From the NCBI GenBank assembly GCA_949285775.1, contig CASEAD010000037.1:1-17932 (forward strand): a stretch of DNA of 17,932 nucleotides. The letters run 5' to 3'. Below are positions 7,424-15,166 of the stretch, piece by piece. Source of the stretch: an uncultured bacterium. GTDB taxonomy: Bacteria; Bacillota_I; Bacilli_A; RF39; UBA660. Position 1 is the stretch's first letter. Each line of letters starts with the position of its first letter. Position numbers and translations under genes: made by a program. The notes below the pieces were generated by a model. That model did no database searches. It saw only the letters and a list, made by a program, of their open reading frames with translations, and had not been told where the DNA came from.

Positions 7424-9523
7424 ATGAATATAGATAACTTAAATAAAAAGCAAAAAGAGGCTGTTTTACATAAAACAGGCCCAATGCTAGTACTAGCAGG
7501 CGCAGGATCGGGTAAAACTAAAGTCTTAACCTCAAGAATAGCATATCTAATTGAAAATGGAGTATCACCATCTAATATACTAGCAATAACCTTCACTAAT
7601 AAAGCAGCTCGCGAAATGAAAGAAAGAGTTGTTGGTTTAATTGGTAGTAGCGCTAATAGTATTCAAATATCAACCTTCCATTCATTAGGACTTAAAATAA
7701 TCAAAGATAATCACGAATTTCTTGGTTATAAAAAAAACTTTACCATCTTAGATAGTGATGACACACTAACAGTAGTAAAAAAACTAATGAAAGACCTAAA
7801 TATGAATCCAAAATATTATAATGCCAAAGAATTAAGAAATAAAATAAGCTCTGCCAAAAATGAATTAATAGACCCAAATCACTTTAGCAAAATAGAATTT
7901 GATCATAAAATAGTAACATTATATAAAAAATATTGTGAGAAACTAAAATCTGGAAATTCAGTTGATTTTGATGACCTATTAATTTTACCAATAAAATTAT
8001 TTGAAATAAGTCCCGCTATCCTAACCAGTTATCAAGAAAAATATAAGTATATTTTAATTGATGAATATCAAGATACCAATGAAGCCCAATACGTTTTCAG
8101 TAAAATGCTTGCCAAAAAATATAGAAACATCTTTGTTGTTGGGGATAACGATCAAGCCATTTATGCATTTAGAGGAGCTAACTTTAAAAACATCCTTAAT
8201 TTTGAAAAAGATTATCCCGATTGCAAAACAATACTTCTAGAAGAAAATTATCGTTCAACACAAACCATTCTTAACGCCGCTAACAGCGTCATAAAACATA
8301 ATAAACTTCGTAAAGATAAAAACTTATGGAGTAACAACGATGTCGGATCAAAAATTAAATATGTAAAAACAGACGATGAAAAAGCTGAAAGCGAATACGT
8401 AGCCAAAGAAATAAAAAAATTAGCAAATGAAAAAGTTAATTACGATAATATAGCAATTTTATATCGTGCTAACGCCCAATCAAGAGCCATCGAGGAAGCC
8501 ATGCTAAAAATGAATATTCCTTATCGCATTATTGGCAGTTTCTACTTCTATAACAGAAAAGAAATAAAAGATTTATTATGCTATTTAAGATTAATAAATA
8601 ATCCAGACGATGATACCAGTTTAATGCGAGTCATAAATGTACCCAAAAGAGGAATAGGAGATAAGACCGTAGGAAATATTACAGCAAAAGCTGAAGAAAA
8701 AAATACTTCTATGTTTAATGCTATTGAATCAGGTAAAGAACTAGCCTTTAAACAAATAATTCAAGAATTAATAAAAGAATGCCAAAATCTATCTCTTACT
8801 GAAATGGTAGATAAAGTTTTAGATTTAAGTGGAATAAAAAAAGAACTCCAATCAGAAAAAAGCCTTGAAAGCGAAATTAGACTAGAAAATCTAGAAGAAT
8901 TTAAATCAATAACCAAAAACTACGAAGAAGAATATGGCGTAATATCCCTTGATGATTTTTTAAACGAAATATCATTAGTATCGGATGTAACAGAACATAC
9001 AGATGGTTCAAATAAAGTAAGCTTAATGACCGTTCATGCTGTTAAAGGATTAGAATTTGATTACGTATTTGTAATTGGTATGGAAGAAGACTTATTTCCC
9101 CACTATAATTCCATAAGAGAAGGAAGCAATGAAGCTATAGAAGAAGAAAGAAGATTATGTTACGTTGCTATAACCAGAGCTAAGAAAAAATTATGGCTGA
9201 TAAATTCAAAAAAAAGAATGCTATACGGTCAATCACAATGTAACCCACCTAGCAGATTTATTGATGAAATAGATAGAAAATATATAGAAACAGATACACA
9301 AACAACATCAATTTTTAATAAAGTATCACAGTTTAGAAAAGATAAAATGTTAACCGATACCAATATAGAATATTCTAAAGGTGATCACATATATCATAAA
9401 GATTATGGTGAAGGAGTAGTCATTGCAATTGATAAATCAATAATAACTGTTGCCTTTTCACATAAATATGGTATAAAAAAACTAATAAAAAATCATAAAA
9501 ATATAAGCAAAGTAGAACAGTAA
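7424..9523 (+). CDS. pcrA: ATP-dependent DNA helicase PcrA/UvrD
   Basis: A 699-residue superfamily 1A 3'-5' DNA helicase acting in repair and in clearing replication and transcription conflicts. All motifs are visible: Q motif LNKKQKEAV, Walker A AGAGSGKT (25-32), Ia TFTNKAAREMKERV, II DEYQDTN with Asp213-Glu214, III VGDNDQAIYAFRGA, ENYRST, IV LYRANAQSR, V TVHAVKGLEF (about 534-543) and VI CYVAITRAKKKL (about 577-588). The C-terminal domain (about 650-697), with KGDHIYHKDYGEGVV and YGIKKLIKNHKNI, fits the PcrA Tudor-like domain that binds RNA polymerase. Length is a little below B. subtilis PcrA (739). The pcrB and ligA neighbours seen in Bacillus are absent; it is flanked by two odd genes instead. 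A strong GAGGAGG precedes the ATG. Confidence 0.97.
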   Translation: MNIDNLNKKQKEAVLHKTGPMLVLAGAGSGKTKVLTSRIAYLIENGVSPSNILAITFTNKAAREMKERVVGLIGSSANSIQISTFHSLGLKIIKDNHEFLGYKKNFTILDSDDTLTVVKKLMKDLNMNPKYYNAKELRNKISSAKNELIDPNHFSKIEFDHKIVTLYKKYCEKLKSGNSVDFDDLLILPIKLFEISPAILTSYQEKYKYILIDEYQDTNEAQYVFSKMLAKKYRNIFVVGDNDQAIYAFRGANFKNILNFEKDYPDCKTILLEENYRSTQTILNAANSVIKHNKLRKDKNLWSNNDVGSKIKYVKTDDEKAESEYVAKEIKKLANEKVNYDNIAILYRANAQSRAIEEAMLKMNIPYRIIGSFYFYNRKEIKDLLCYLRLINNPDDDTSLMRVINVPKRGIGDKTVGNITAKAEEKNTSMFNAIESGKELAFKQIIQELIKECQNLSLTEMVDKVLDLSGIKKELQSEKSLESEIRLENLEEFKSITKNYEEEYGVISLDDFLNEISLVSDVTEHTDGSNKVSLMTVHAVKGLEFDYVFVIGMEEDLFPHYNSIREGSNEAIEEERRLCYVAITRAKKKLWLINSKKRMLYGQSQCNPPSRFIDEIDRKYIETDTQTTSIFNKVSQFRKDKMLTDTNIEYSKGDHIYHKDYGEGVVIAIDKSIITVAFSHKYGIKKLIKNHKNISKVEQ

Positions 9524-9574
9524 AAAGTGGCCATAAATAATTAAATTTAATAATACAAACATAATTTTTTGTGG

Positions 9575-9580
9575 TATAAT
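9575..9580 (+). promoter_or_regulatory. Extended -10 promoter of the hairpin RNA
   Basis: TGGTATAAT is an extended -10 element (TGn plus a perfect TATAAT). No good -35 is visible at 17 bases. The expected start (about 9587) falls exactly on the first base of the hairpin described next. Confidence 0.55.
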
Positions 9581-9586
9581 GAATAT

Positions 9587-9636
9587 GTGAGATACGACTA
9601 CCCCAAGTAATTAGTCAAATGTATCTCGCTTTTTTA
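9587..9636 (+). ncRNA. Candidate ~50-nt hairpin RNA (or pcrA terminator)
   Basis: The outer stem is GTGAGATAC (9587-9595) with GTATCTCGC (9621-9629), nine pairs including one G-U. Directly stacked inside is GACTA (9596-9600) with TAGTC (9612-9616), with an AAAT bulge on the 3' side. The apical loop is an 11-base, C-rich sequence beginning CCCC. A run of six T residues (9630-9635) follows. The stem is far more elaborate than the other terminators here, and an extended -10 box lies six bases before its first base. It may be a tiny stand-alone transcript with an intrinsic terminator end; it may equally just end pcrA transcription. I do not recognise the family. Confidence 0.45.
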
Positions 9637-9687
9637 TTAATTTTGTATTATAATAATCTACTTTTTTTCTGAAAATAAACAATATTG

Positions 9688-9716
9688 TTGAAAACCTATT
9701 TTATTTTTGTTATAAT
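9688..9716 (+). promoter_or_regulatory. Sigma-A promoter of the HipA-like gene
   Basis: TTGAAA (9688-9693), a 17-base spacer and a perfect TATAAT (9711-9716) place the transcription start about 16 bases before the ATG at 9739, leaving a very short leader. Confidence 0.75.
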
Positions 9717-9738
9717 TAGAATAGGATAGTGATCATAT

Positions 9739-10929
9739 ATGAATAATAATATATTAAATTTAGTTAACAGTATTGCTCAAAGCCACCAATTAACTCAACA
9801 AGAAACCCAAGCACTTATAAACAAATATCAAAATGATACTAGAGATTTAAAAACAATAGAAAATGAACTAAAAACATATGCTAGTTATTATCGTATCCAA
9901 AATATAAAAAACAACAGTATTAAAAATGCCCCACCACTTACCAATGGCAATAATTACTATGTTATGACTTTCGATAATAACAGTAACATTATATTGGAGG
10001 GAGTAACATTAAGTGTTATTAACCCTGAAACATCAGAAGTAATAATTAATAGCAACTTTAAAGGCACCAAAAAACATAGTTCAGTAGACGATCTAGAAAT
10101 AGCACTTTTTCAAATTGGAAGATTACTTGGCTTCGATGTAGCAGAAGAATACCATCTTTATAATTCAAATAAAGAAAAAGACTCAATAATAGTCAAAGAT
10201 TTAATAAATAATAATGAATTCTACACTGCAGAAAATTTAAAAAAAAGAATTCAAAAACTTATTAATAGTGGAAAAATAAAAAAAGAAAAATGGGTTGATG
10301 AATATCAGAAACTAACAGTCGCAAACGAAAAAGAAGACTATATGTCCGCAATTAACTATGGACTCAATATTATAAAAAATTTACCAAGTATTTTAGAAGA
10401 AGACTATCAAAAAATTGAAACTAAATATTTTAATATGTTGATATTCGATAGTATTATCAATCAAAGTGAAAGAAAGTTTGTAGATTATGGTATTATTTGT
10501 AATAAAGCAACAAAAAGATATACTTTTGCCCCTCTATTTGATAATATTTTCCCCTCTATTTTTAAAAATAATGATGTTTTTTATCTCAATGGCATAGCGT
10601 GCAATAGATATGAAATAATGGAATGCTTAGTATACAATTATTACGATAAAATAAAAGATAAAATTAATTATATACTTGCTAATAAAGATAAAATATTAAA
10701 AAATATCGATATAATAGCAAAATATAACCTTGATTTAAATACTTATATAATGTTAATAAACAATATTACCACTAATTTAAATTATTTTGAAAAATTAAAT
10801 CGCGAAAGAACACACTCTCAACAAAGTCAAAACGCTGGCTTTGCTGACATTACAACCATAGGAATAACGCTCTTAATAATAGTTATTTTCTCTATTGCTA
10901 TTGCTTATTTAATATATTGTATAAGATAA
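9739..10929 (+). CDS. HipA-kinase-like protein with altered catalytic loop and C-terminal membrane anchor
   Basis: A 396-residue protein. Residues 118-155, with DDLEIALFQIGRLLGFDVAE then SIIVKDLI, resemble the N-lobe helix and following strand of HipA-type Ser/Thr kinases. Residues 230-270, reading YFNMLIFDSIINQSERKFVD then YGII and FAPLFDN, match the HipA catalytic core (LIGNxDRHxxNFG...LxPxYDN) in order and spacing. The key residues differ: Glu244 for the catalytic Asp, Lys246 for His, Asp249 for the metal-binding Asn. The metal-binding Asp268 (APLFD) is kept. Residues 371-394 form one hydrophobic helix at the very end, so the protein is probably tail-anchored with its kinase-like domain in the cytosol. 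The first 60 residues are Gln/Asn-rich helices of unknown role. There is no HipB-like antitoxin beside it. It is monocistronic, with its own promoter and terminator. It could be a pseudokinase or a kinase with unusual chemistry. Confidence 0.55.
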   Translation: MNNNILNLVNSIAQSHQLTQQETQALINKYQNDTRDLKTIENELKTYASYYRIQNIKNNSIKNAPPLTNGNNYYVMTFDNNSNIILEGVTLSVINPETSEVIINSNFKGTKKHSSVDDLEIALFQIGRLLGFDVAEEYHLYNSNKEKDSIIVKDLINNNEFYTAENLKKRIQKLINSGKIKKEKWVDEYQKLTVANEKEDYMSAINYGLNIIKNLPSILEEDYQKIETKYFNMLIFDSIINQSERKFVDYGIICNKATKRYTFAPLFDNIFPSIFKNNDVFYLNGIACNRYEIMECLVYNYYDKIKDKINYILANKDKILKNIDIIAKYNLDLNTYIMLINNITTNLNYFEKLNRERTHSQQSQNAGFADITTIGITLLIIVIFSIAIAYLIYCIR

Positions 10930-10935
10930 TATTTT

Positions 10936-10964
10936 AAAGATTGTGAATTAACAGTCTTTTTTTT
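10936..10964 (+). terminator. Terminator of the HipA-like gene
   Basis: AAAGATTGT (10936-10944) pairs with ACAGTCTTT (10951-10959), with one G-U pair and a six-base loop, followed by a run of eight T residues. Confidence 0.85.
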
Positions 10965-11146
10965 CATAATTATGTCAAATTTATGTCAAGTATATAATTA
11001 ACCAAAACAAATAAAAAAACACTAAAAAAAAATAAAATTTACAAAATAAAAATAAAATCACCAACGAAAAAAAGCTTTATACCCAATTATAAATATAACT
11101 ACTTAAAATAAATATCCAAATTAAAAATAAATACTAAAGAAGCAAT
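10965..11146. other. A-rich non-coding stretch before ssb
   Basis: About 180 bases between the terminator above and the ssb promoter hold no credible gene. The + strand is dominated by runs of A (several of 5-9) with few G residues. An 11-base-period direct repeat, ATGTCAA at 10972 and 10983, lies at its left end. Read on the - strand these give two TTGACAT boxes, but nothing downstream suggests a - strand transcript. Confidence 0.5.
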
Positions 11147-11175
11147 TTGTCTATAAAAACTTAATATGTTATATT
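11147..11175 (+). promoter_or_regulatory. Sigma-A promoter of ssb
   Basis: TTGTCT (11147-11152), a 17-base spacer and TATATT (11170-11175) lie just before the AAGGAGGG ribosome binding site of ssb. Confidence 0.65.
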
Positions 11176-11196
11176 CCTAAACGAAGGAGGGATAAT

Positions 11197-11583
11197 ATGT
11201 TGAATCAAGTTGTATTAGTTGGACGACTAGTCAAAAAGCCAGAATTAAGATTAACAGAAAATGGTAGAAAAACAAGCACTATTACGCTAGCAGTGCCAAG
11301 AAACTATAAAAACCTAAATGGCGAATATGACACAGATTTCTTAGAATGTACCCTGTGGACTAACGTTGCCGAAAATACAAGTGAATATTGCCAAAGTGGC
11401 GATATGGTAGGCGTTAAAGGAAGAATCCAAACTAGGGTAATTACATCAGCTGATGGAACTAAAAGAAAGAAAACTGAAATAGTTGCCGAAAAAGTAACAT
11501 TTCTAGCTCAGGCAGATAATAATAAACAAGCAAAAAATACACAAACAACCAGAAAAGAACAAACAAAAGAAGATAAAAAATAA
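11197..11583 (+). CDS. ssb: Single-stranded DNA-binding protein without acidic tip
   Basis: A 128-residue OB-fold SSB. The N-terminal domain is clear: MLNQVVLVGRLVKKPELRLT, then TSTITLAVPRNYK, DFLECTLWTNVAE, YCQSGDMVGVKGRIQTR and KTEIVAEKVTFLA (to about residue 106). It should bind single-stranded DNA as a tetramer. The C-terminal tail is short (about 20 residues), Lys/Thr/Gln-rich, and ends in KEDKK. It lacks the acidic DDxPF-type tip through which housekeeping SSBs recruit repair and replication partners. In this it resembles B. subtilis SsbB, the shorter competence-associated paralogue. The gene stands alone instead of between rpsF and rpsR, also hinting that it is not the main SSB. An AAGGAGGG ribosome binding site sets the start. 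Confidence 0.93.
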   Translation: MLNQVVLVGRLVKKPELRLTENGRKTSTITLAVPRNYKNLNGEYDTDFLECTLWTNVAENTSEYCQSGDMVGVKGRIQTRVITSADGTKRKKTEIVAEKVTFLAQADNNKQAKNTQTTRKEQTKEDKK

Positions 11584-11604
11584 ATAATTTTTTTCTTCTT
11601 TTTT
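11565..11604 (+). terminator. Terminator overlapping the end of ssb
   Basis: The left arm (11565-11580, AAAAGAAGA then a run of A) lies inside the last ssb codons. It pairs with a T-run followed by TCTTCTTTT (11588-11602), with one mismatch. The ssb stop codon lies in the loop. The stem is almost pure A-T. Confidence 0.6.
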
Positions 11605-11715
11605 GTTATAACAGAATTAATTTTTAATATACTGTAAAATAAGGATAAATAAAAACATTTTATTGTAAATTGCATTTTAATATGATAGACTAATAAATAG
11701 ATAGGTGGTAATATA

Positions 11716-13026
11716 ATGTTTTTTAAAAAAAAAGATAGTAAACAAAATAAAAGCAACAAGAAAACAAAACAAAAAAAGAACAATAAAAAAAGAAAAACTC
11801 AAAGCAACTTCAACAAGTTTATAAAAAAGATTCTTTTTATATCCAATGAGCCATTAGAAGGAATTAGCCTGAAAAGACAGATATTTACTATGATATATTT
11901 TACAGCAATAGGATTTATATTATGTTTAATTGTCCTTTACGCCATAAGTGGTGGGAAAAATTATTTAAAATTATATTCCGAATTAAATAAATTTATTGAT
12001 ACTTACGATACAATAACATCTAATTACTATGGTGACTTATCTAAAGAACAGTTAATAGATAATGCCATATCATCCATGTTAGCAAGTATTGGAGATAGTT
12101 ACACAACTTATAGTGATATTGACAGTACCAATGATTTTAACGAAAGCATTGAAGGAACATATGAAGGAATTGGCTGTACCGTAACCACAGACGAAAATGG
12201 CAACATATTAGTAGCAAGCATCTTTGAAGATGGTCCCGCTGCTGAAGCAGGTTTAAAAGAAAATGATATTATTATTAAAGTTGATGGAGAAGATTACACC
12301 CAAAAAACAAGTAGTGATGTTGCAGAATATGTAAAAAACAGCACTAACTCCACAATAAAAATTACCATCATTAGAGACAACAAAGAAAAAGAATTAACAA
12401 TTAAAAGAAGCAAAATAGAAGTACCTACAGTTACAAGCAAAACCTTTGATCAAAACGATACAAAAATAGGATATATAAATATATCAATATTTTCATCCGT
12501 AACAACTAAACAATTTGAAGAAGAATTAGATAAATTAGAAGATGACAATATAGAAGCACTTATTATTGACGTCAGAGACAATAACGGTGGATATTTAAGT
12601 TCTGTAACAGATATCGCAAGCATGTTCCTAACGAAGAACAAAATAATATATCAATTACAAAACGAAGATGAAACTGAGAAAATAAAAGACACTACCAACG
12701 AACATCGCGAATATCCTATAACAGTATTAATAAATAAAAATAGCGCTTCAGCTTCCGAAATATTAGCCTCTGCCATTCAAGAAAGCTATGGAGGTGAAGT
12801 AGTAGGTGTAAACAGTTATGGAAAAGGCACTGTTCAAAAAACAAAAACATTATCTGATGGCAGTATGATAAAGTACACCATTGAAAAATGGTTAACACCA
12901 ACTGGAAAATGGATTGATGAAAAAGGAGTAACCCCAACGCAATACGTTGAATTAGATTTAACAATTGACTACGATAATCAATTACAAACAGCCCTAGAAA
13001 TAATGCAAAGTAAAATAGTGGAATAA
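11716..13026 (+). CDS. S41 family C-terminal processing protease (CtpA/CtpB-like)
   Basis: A 436-residue membrane-anchored serine protease. A very Lys/Asn-rich cytosolic head (1-55) precedes one membrane helix (about 57-78), so the rest is extracytoplasmic. A PDZ domain follows (about 145-232) with GTYEGIGCTVTTD and FEDGPAAEAGLKENDIIIKVDG. The peptidase core (about 250-410) carries GYINISIFS, DVRDNNGGYL, NKNSASASEILASA with Ser345, and SYGKGTVQ with Lys370 and Gln374. The Ser-Lys spacing of 25 and Lys-Gln spacing of 4 match the CtpB triad. Such proteases trim or degrade C-terminal ends of envelope proteins; CtpB of Bacillus takes part in sporulation signalling. The C-terminal peptidoglycan-binding domain found in some relatives is absent. 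GGTGG precedes the ATG, and a terminator follows at the stop codon. Confidence 0.94.
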   Translation: MFFKKKDSKQNKSNKKTKQKKNNKKRKTQSNFNKFIKKILFISNEPLEGISLKRQIFTMIYFTAIGFILCLIVLYAISGGKNYLKLYSELNKFIDTYDTITSNYYGDLSKEQLIDNAISSMLASIGDSYTTYSDIDSTNDFNESIEGTYEGIGCTVTTDENGNILVASIFEDGPAAEAGLKENDIIIKVDGEDYTQKTSSDVAEYVKNSTNSTIKITIIRDNKEKELTIKRSKIEVPTVTSKTFDQNDTKIGYINISIFSSVTTKQFEEELDKLEDDNIEALIIDVRDNNGGYLSSVTDIASMFLTKNKIIYQLQNEDETEKIKDTTNEHREYPITVLINKNSASASEILASAIQESYGGEVVGVNSYGKGTVQKTKTLSDGSMIKYTIEKWLTPTGKWIDEKGVTPTQYVELDLTIDYDNQLQTALEIMQSKIVE

Positions 13027-13040
13027 AAGTTCCACTTTTT
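13017..13040 (+). terminator. Terminator overlapping the protease stop codon
   Basis: AGTGGAA (13017-13023) pairs with TTCCACT (13030-13036), followed by TTTT. The protease stop codon TAA occupies the six-base loop. Confidence 0.8.
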
Positions 13041-13057
13041 CTATAAATTTCTATAAA
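13038..13057 (+). repeat. Perfect 10-bp tandem direct repeat upstream of the agrA-like gene
   Basis: TTTCTATAAA occurs twice back to back. It lies about 30 bases upstream of the -10 box at 13086-13091. LytTR regulators bind direct repeats on one DNA face, so this is a candidate operator, but AT-rich chance repetition is possible. Confidence 0.5.
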
Positions 13058-13061
13058 AAAG

Positions 13062-13091
13062 TATCACTTTTCCTAAAAATAGTGATATAAT
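13062..13091 (+). promoter_or_regulatory. Promoter region of the agrAC-like operon with inverted repeat
   Basis: A perfect TATAAT (13086-13091) is the -10 candidate; the -35 is poor, as expected for an activated promoter. TATCACT (13062-13068) and AGTGATA (13081-13087) form a 7-base inverted repeat spanning the -35 to -10 interval and overlapping the -10 box. It may be an operator. Confidence 0.55.
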
Positions 13092-13124
13092 TAAAATGTC
13101 GTTTTTTAGAGGAGGAGTAATAAT

Positions 13125-13847
13125 ATGTTAAGATTTATTATATGCGAAGATAATAATCAATTCCTAGAAAGAATCAATAATATAATAAATAAAGCAATGA
13201 TTATTTATAATTTTGATTATAAAATAAGTAAATTCAACGAATATAATAAAGAAGTAGAAAAAATAATAAAAAATGAAAATGAACAAAAAATATATATATT
13301 AGATATAGAACTACCTATAATATCTGGATTAGAAATAGCTTCTACCATCAGAGAAAATGATACAGAAAGCCCTATTATATTTTTAACCGCCCATAGCGAA
13401 TATAAAAATGATGTATTCTATTCTAGATTATTAGCGTTAGACTATATCCCCAAAGACATGATATGGAGCGATAGATTTGAAGACACTATAAAACACATAG
13501 TGAAAACAATAAATCATAAAAGAGTATTATCCTTTGAATTTAATTATAATTCTTATAGAGTACCCTTAAAAGATATAATCTATATTGATAAAGTCCAAGA
13601 TCACCAAAAATGCCTAATCCACACTGATAGTGGAGAAATATTTGAAATAATATGTGGTGTAGCAGACTTAGCTAAAAGATTAGGACCAAGTTTTTATCAA
13701 TCCCATAAAGCCTGCATAGTTAATGTAGAAAAAATAAAAAGTATAAATTACACCGACGGTATTATAACATTCCTAAACAACGAAAGCGTATATTCATTAT
13801 CAGAAAGAAAGAAAAAAGGACTAAGAGATTATGTATCACGTTATTGA
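13125..13847 (+). CDS. agrA: AgrA-like LytTR response regulator
   Basis: A 240-residue two-component response regulator. The receiver domain (1-125) has the acidic pocket Glu8-Asp9, the phosphoacceptor Asp60 in IYILDIELP, and Thr88 in FLTAH. The LytTR DNA-binding domain (about 138-238) shows YRVPLKDIIYID, SFYQSHKACIVNVEKIKSI (matching the FxRxHRSxLVNxxxI signature) and SERKKKGL. In the Agr paradigm the phosphorylated regulator binds direct repeats and activates the peptide operon. The next gene, the histidine kinase, overlaps its end by 17 bases, so the two are translationally coupled. The facing agrBD genes make AgrA the natural identity. A strong GAGGAGG lies upstream of the start. Confidence 0.88.
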   Translation: MLRFIICEDNNQFLERINNIINKAMIIYNFDYKISKFNEYNKEVEKIIKNENEQKIYILDIELPIISGLEIASTIRENDTESPIIFLTAHSEYKNDVFYSRLLALDYIPKDMIWSDRFEDTIKHIVKTINHKRVLSFEFNYNSYRVPLKDIIYIDKVQDHQKCLIHTDSGEIFEIICGVADLAKRLGPSFYQSHKACIVNVEKIKSINYTDGIITFLNNESVYSLSERKKKGLRDYVSRY

Positions 13848-15138
13848 AATATTCCTATGTGGTAACATAACAGTATTAGGTGTAATATTATTCGCCAAAA
13901 TAATTCTAAATACAAAAATTAAAGTATCTAAATTACAATTTATCTTAATCTTTATACTATCATCAATAATATACTCATACACATTTATGAATTTTGAAGG
14001 AACATTTAAAACTATTATAATGTTCCTTATAAATACTTTTATCTACAAAACAGTATTTGGTATAACTTATCAAAAATCTCTGTTTTTAAATGTAATGTAT
14101 GCATTTGTAATAATAATTCCAGATATGATAGATTTATTCTTTATAACAAAAGTCTTGAATTTAAGTAAAGAATTTTGTTATGAAGACTTTGCAGGTAGTT
14201 TAATAGGAAATATAACTGTATTTATTTTATTTATAATAACAACTGTTATTTTAATGAAACCACTAAGAAAAATAATTAATTACAAAATAGAAAATAATTT
14301 AAAAATAATTATATTTTCGGTTTTAACTTTTATCTGTGTTATAATGTTTTTATATATACTAGGAAATGAATATCGAAATGATGAAAAAATAATCCAGTAT
14401 ATAATAGTAATGACTGTATCAATATTAATATTATTAAGTCATATTAAACAAACTATTGAGAATGATAAATTAACTAAAAAGTATGATAAAATATTAGAGT
14501 TTATGACCACATATGAGATAGAAGTAGAAAAAGAAAGAACATTAAGACATGAGACTAAAAATGAATTCCTTAATATTAAAGGACAACTAGTTGATAATAA
14601 TCCTAAAGATAAAATAATTGATTATATTAATGATATTTTGAGTGATAAAACCAAAATAAAGTTTGAAGAGTATGCCAAATTTCATTACTTACCACCAAAT
14701 GGTATTAAAGGACTATGTTACTTTAAAGTAAGCGAAGCTCAAAAGAAAGGCATTCTAGTAGGTATAAATATCTCTCCCCAAGTAACCGAATCAACTATCT
14801 ACGACTTAAATGTTAAAGAACAAAGAGAATTTGGAAAAATGTTAGGTGTTTTCTTAGATAATGCCATTGAAGCAAGCTCTGTATGTGAAAAAAAACAAAT
14901 CGGAATAGAAGCTTACTGCCGATTTGGCGAATTTAAAATGATTATATCTAATACTCATAATAATGAAGTAGACACTTCTAAGATAGGAAAAGAAAAATTT
15001 AGTACCAAAGGAAAAAATCGTGGTCATGGCTTAATACTTGTAAAAAACATCGTTGAAAATAACCCTAAGTTTGATATTAAGACTGATGTTAATGATGAAC
15101 TATATATTCAATATATAATCATAAAAAAATCTATTTAA
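13831..15138 (+). CDS. agrC: AgrC-like GHKL sensor histidine kinase
   Basis: A 435-residue membrane histidine kinase. The first 205 residues hold six or seven hydrophobic helices, the AgrC-type peptide-sensing module. A coiled linker (about 207-235) leads to the dimerisation/phosphoacceptor segment LRHETKNEFLNIKGQ with His240. The GHKL ATPase follows with the N-box MLGVFLDNAIEAS (Asn344) and the G-box STKGKNRGHGLILVKNI (391-407). It should sense the peptide made by the facing agrBD genes and phosphorylate the upstream regulator. Gene order is regulator then kinase, the reverse of staphylococcal agrC-agrA. The start at 13831 is preceded by AAGGA and overlaps the regulator's end. The stop codon lies inside the left arm of the terminator at 15125. 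Confidence 0.88.
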   Translation: MYHVIEIFLCGNITVLGVILFAKIILNTKIKVSKLQFILIFILSSIIYSYTFMNFEGTFKTIIMFLINTFIYKTVFGITYQKSLFLNVMYAFVIIIPDMIDLFFITKVLNLSKEFCYEDFAGSLIGNITVFILFIITTVILMKPLRKIINYKIENNLKIIIFSVLTFICVIMFLYILGNEYRNDEKIIQYIIVMTVSILILLSHIKQTIENDKLTKKYDKILEFMTTYEIEVEKERTLRHETKNEFLNIKGQLVDNNPKDKIIDYINDILSDKTKIKFEEYAKFHYLPPNGIKGLCYFKVSEAQKKGILVGINISPQVTESTIYDLNVKEQREFGKMLGVFLDNAIEASSVCEKKQIGIEAYCRFGEFKMIISNTHNNEVDTSKIGKEKFSTKGKNRGHGLILVKNIVENNPKFDIKTDVNDELYIQYIIIKKSI

Positions 15139-15162
15139 CTTCCACTCGTTAAATAGATTTTT
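15125..15162. terminator. Bidirectional terminator between the agrAC-like and agrBD operons
   Basis: A perfect 15-bp inverted repeat, AAAAATCTATTTAAC (15125-15139) and GTTAAATAGATTTTT (15148-15162), with an 8-base loop. It has T-runs on both strands. It covers the kinase stop codon and lies 4 bases past the agrD stop, so it ends both convergent transcripts. Confidence 0.88.
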
Positions 15163-15166
15163 AACT

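Noticed and set aside
9587..9636. A preQ1-type riboswitch for the downstream gene
   Set aside because: It lacks the A-rich pseudoknot tail and the aptamer loop pattern, and a separate promoter for the HipA-like gene lies downstream of it.
9739..10929. A classic HipBA toxin-antitoxin module
   Set aside because: No HipB-like small DNA-binding gene lies next to it, the catalytic residues are altered, and it has a membrane anchor.
10972..10989. Two TTGACAT boxes on the - strand as promoters
   Set aside because: No -10 leads to a - strand gene; transcription would run into the terminator and antisense of the HipA-like gene.
11508..11783. An open frame on the - strand rich in Phe, Leu and Cys
   Set aside because: It is the antisense of the Lys-rich ssb tail and protease head; A-rich coding DNA yields such Phe/Leu-rich shadows.
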